A stretch of 5,119 bases of DNA from Atopobiaceae bacterium (GTDB lineage Bacteria; Actinomycetota; Coriobacteriia; Coriobacteriales; Atopobiaceae), in contig JAFUBJ010000145.1 in assembly GCA_017460265.1 (NCBI GenBank), positions 1 to 5,119 on the forward strand, written 5' to 3'. Shown piece after piece: positions 5,058-5,119 of this stretch (position 1 is the first letter of the stretch; every line of letters begins with the position of its first letter). A model generated the notes under the pieces. That model ran no database searches and was not told where the DNA came from. It saw only the letters and a list, made by a program, of their open reading frames with translations. A program made the position numbers and the translations under genes.

Positions 5058-5119
5058 TTGGCAACGTTGAGCCTGAGGCATGTCCAGACGATCTATCCCA
5101 TGAGGGATGAGGACAAGGC
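5058..5119 (+). CDS. Sugar ABC importer ATP-binding protein (MsmK/UgpC/MalK type), 5' end only
   Basis: The last 62 bases open a frame with TTG: MATLSLRHVQTIYPMRDEDK, still open at the window edge. This matches the N-terminus of ATPases that power CUT1-type carbohydrate importers: a first strand ending in an aromatic residue (Y13, the A-loop that stacks on adenine) followed by a polar stretch. The Walker A motif would lie beyond the window. Ribosome-site candidates are AGGAAGG (5040-5046) and AGGTGGGG (5048-5055). It starts 18 nt after the LacI-family stop, so the two genes are probably one operon. The TTG start suits moderate expression. The identification rests on only 20 residues, so the class is likely but not certain. 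Confidence 0.7.
   Translation, partial: MATLSLRHVQTIYPMRDEDK

Noticed and set aside
1..5119. CRISPR array, tRNA, rRNA or riboswitch
   Set aside because: No spaced repeat arrays, no cloverleaf-like segments and no recognised aptamer core were seen on either strand.

Overview
This 5.1-kb window comes from a moderately high-GC bacterium. The likeliest source is a Coriobacteriia-type actinobacterium (Olsenella, Collinsella or Atopobium relatives). That rests on codon use, strong AGGAGG-like ribosome sites, a GntR/UTRA regulator, a LacI-type regulator beside a sugar ABC ATPase, and a fused long-form IS3-family transposase. The taxonomic guess is inference only.

Left part (1-1684): a GntR/HutC-type regulator on the minus strand ends just before a strong minus-strand terminator hairpin (62-98). 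It is divergent from a DJ-1/PfpI-family gene (1103-1684, plus). The 247-bp gap between them is AT-rich. Next to the regulator's start it holds two directly abutting 15-bp imperfect repeats (869-898), a plausible autoregulatory operator.

Middle (1743-3710): a complete insertion sequence of 1968 bp, bounded by 27-bp terminal inverted repeats (23/27 matches) and a 3-bp duplication (GTT). It carries a single-frame 520-aa IS3-family transposase: three helix-turn-helix modules, a leucine zipper, and a DDE core of D364, D424 and E460 with D-35-E spacing. Eleven bases further on is a second, very acidic 102-aa ORF that ends 9 bp before the right inverted repeat. This ORF therefore moves with the element and is the most unusual thing in the window. 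The transposase also keeps an A7G slippery tract at the expected OrfA/OrfB junction although both halves are already in one frame. Collapsing the insertion to one GTT restores a start-less open frame that runs from just after the DJ-1 gene to 3846, so the element appears to sit in the remnant of a small gene.

Right part (3847-5119): a gene-free stretch with a hairpin and an A8 tract leads to a LacI-family regulator (4011-5039). A cre/LacI-type operator with a central CG, plus a repeated half-site, lies immediately upstream over its probable -10 box. Eighteen bases after its stop, a sugar ABC importer ATPase (MsmK/UgpC/MalK type) starts with TTG and runs off the window. This end is probably the beginning of a carbohydrate uptake locus under local control.
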